A stretch of DNA of 64,000 bases, taken from contig JAEZWW010000089.1 in assembly GCA_023442945.1 (NCBI GenBank), positions 4,951 through 68,950 of the forward strand, given 5' to 3'. This document shows positions 63,023 to 64,000 of the stretch, one piece after another. A program made the translations under genes and the position numbers. Each line of letters begins with the position of its first letter. Position 1 is the first letter of the stretch. The notes beneath the pieces were generated by a model. It was not told the DNA's origin and did not search any database. It saw only the letters and a list, made by a program, of their open reading frames with translations. Source of the DNA: Pseudomonadota bacterium. GTDB taxonomy: Bacteria > Pseudomonadota > Gammaproteobacteria > Burkholderiales > Burkholderiaceae_C.

Positions 63023-63631
63023 ATCGCTACCAATTTCCGTGACCGTCGCCATCGTGAGGAGCGCGCGCACCGTCTGAATCGAGAAATCATGGCCCCCGAG
63101 GTCCGTCTGAACGGACCCGACAACGAGCCGCTGGGCGTGGTGCCCATCCAGGAGGCCTTGCGCCTTGCGGGTGAGTACGACGTGGACCTGGTCGAAGTCG
63201 TGGCTACGGCCAATCCGCCGGTTTGCCGGTTGATGGATTACGGCAAGTTCAAGTACCTCGAGCAGAAGAAAGCCGCCGAAGCGAAGGCCAAGCAAACGGT
63301 CATCGAGATCAAGGAAGTCAAGTTCCGCCCCGGTACCGACGACGGCGATTTCAATATCAAGATGCGCAATATCCGCCGCTTTCTGGCGGATGGCGACAAA
63401 GTCAAGGTCACGCTGCGCTTCCGCGGTCGCGAAATCACGCACCAGGAACTCGGCTTGGCGCTGCTGAACCGGATTCGGGACGAACTCGTCGACATTGTGT
63501 CGGTCGAGCAATTCCCGAAGCTGGAAGGCCGCCAGATGATCATGATGCTGGCGCCGGCACGCAAGAAGCCGGGTGGCGGTGGCGGCAAGCCCGCTGCCGC
63601 ACCCGCTGAGGCGGCGCAAACCGCCGACTGA
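63023..63631 (+). CDS. infC: Translation initiation factor IF-3 with ATC start
   Basis: A 202-residue IF-3. The frame has no ATG until codon 23, yet homology (ATNFRDRRHREERAHRLNRE) begins 22 codons earlier at an ATC preceded by TTGAGGAA. Rare AUU/AUC starts are a known feature of infC, allowing IF-3 to limit its own translation. The C-terminal domain ends MMLAPARKKPG and is followed by a Gly/Ala-rich tail (GGGGGKPAAAPAEAAQTAD). Confidence 0.93.
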   Translation: MATNFRDRRHREERAHRLNREIMAPEVRLNGPDNEPLGVVPIQEALRLAGEYDVDLVEVVATANPPVCRLMDYGKFKYLEQKKAAEAKAKQTVIEIKEVKFRPGTDDGDFNIKMRNIRRFLADGDKVKVTLRFRGREITHQELGLALLNRIRDELVDIVSVEQFPKLEGRQMIMMLAPARKKPGGGGGKPAAAPAEAAQTAD

Positions 63632-63688
63632 GGTCAGGCGGACAGAACAAGATTGGTTTGACGGGGCTGTGGCCGCGGCAGACGAACG

Positions 63689-63708
63689 GGCAGGCTGGAA
63701 GGCCTGCC
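63689..63708 (+). promoter_or_regulatory. Hairpin in the infC-rpmI spacer
   Basis: GGCAGGC pairs with GCCTGCC around TGGAAG, in the 159-bp spacer where L20-dependent control sites lie in some bacteria. Not enough to assign a class. Confidence 0.3.
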
Positions 63709-63790
63709 AAAAAGAAGTGGCTCGGGGCCTCCAAGGGCGCGGCAAGTTGCAGCGCACGCCTCGCGAGCACAATCAAAAAGGAGCATGCAA

Positions 63791-63994
63791 ATGCCCAAAA
63801 TGAAGACCAAGAGCAGCGCGAAGAAGCGTTTTCGCGTCCGTCCCGGTGGCACCGTCAAGCGCGGTCAAGCCTTCAAGCGTCACATCCTGACCAAGAAGAC
63901 CACCAAGAACAAGCGCCACCTGCGCGGTGCGGTGAATGTGCATGAGACCAACATGGGTCACATGGCACAGATGCTGCCCTTCGCTGGCCTGTGA
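63791..63994 (+). CDS. rpmI: 50S ribosomal protein L35
   Basis: A 67-residue basic ribosomal protein starting MPKMKTKSSAKKRFRV, the L35 signature, and ending MGHMAQMLPFAGL. ATG 63791 is used: AAGGAG is 7 nt upstream, whereas the in-frame ATG at 63785 is too close to it. rplT would be expected just beyond the window. Confidence 0.97.
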   Translation: MPKMKTKSSAKKRFRVRPGGTVKRGQAFKRHILTKKTTKNKRHLRGAVNVHETNMGHMAQMLPFAGL

Positions 63995-64000
63995 TCAACT

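Overview
This 64 kb window is high-GC chromosomal DNA. Its gene families and gene order (leuCDB, a GntR/sdhCDABE/gltA cluster divergent from mdh, hom-thrC-mobB-moeA-moaD, clpB, thrS-infC-rpmI) point to a betaproteobacterium of the order Burkholderiales. The family Comamonadaceae is most likely (Acidovorax/Ottowia-like), because a short intergenic repeat typical of that family occurs about 16 times. Family placement is an inference from gene content; I see no rRNA, tRNA, CRISPR array, insertion sequence or prophage.

Layout. 0-5 kb: leucine biosynthesis on the minus strand (lysR, leuC, a small lipoprotein gene, leuD, leuB), then a cut-off IMPACT/YigZ gene. 5-8 kb: a repeat-rich gap, a methyltransferase and a TPP riboswitch ahead of a cytX-like permease. 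8-19 kb: sbcD-sbcC, a VOC protein, a His-rich PadR/NfeR-like regulator, an MFS/AraC pair, trhO and a GNAT gene. 19-31.5 kb: a TCA-cycle block with gltA, sdhEBADC and a GntR regulator on the minus strand, facing mdh, tam, a CitE-like lyase, an exported Lys/Ala-rich protein and acnB. 31.7-36.7 kb: a PfkB kinase, phoH-like plus gntR, bcp and a Mth938-like gene. 36.7-46.7 kb: alaA-like aminotransferase, hom, tag, thrC, then molybdenum-cofactor genes mobB-moeA-moaD, separated from moaE by a minus-strand insertion of pheC-like, dapA-like and one unknown gene. 46.7-51 kb: an acid phosphatase, a nuclease and clpB under a clear sigma-32-type promoter. 51-57.7 kb: AraC, MFS, a ThDP enzyme, a SWIB protein, rraA and an EamA transporter. 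58-64 kb: aceA, small genes, and thrS-infC-rpmI.

How the parts connect. The GntR regulator beside mdh/sdh probably also controls isocitrate lyase: the same rare TCTTATATAAGA-type palindrome lies in the mdh/gntR gap and twice upstream of aceA, 33 kb away. Several control elements are RNA-level. Besides the TPP riboswitch there is a candidate attenuator (a Thr-containing leader peptide plus an intrinsic terminator) before thrS, and a three-helix leader that would hide the ribosome binding site of the dapA-like gene. The dispersed repeat is also shaping proteins: copies supply the C-termini of an aminotransferase, an AraC regulator and a kinase, and one lies in frame inside the EamA transporter. 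A different repeat is inserted in frame in threonine synthase.
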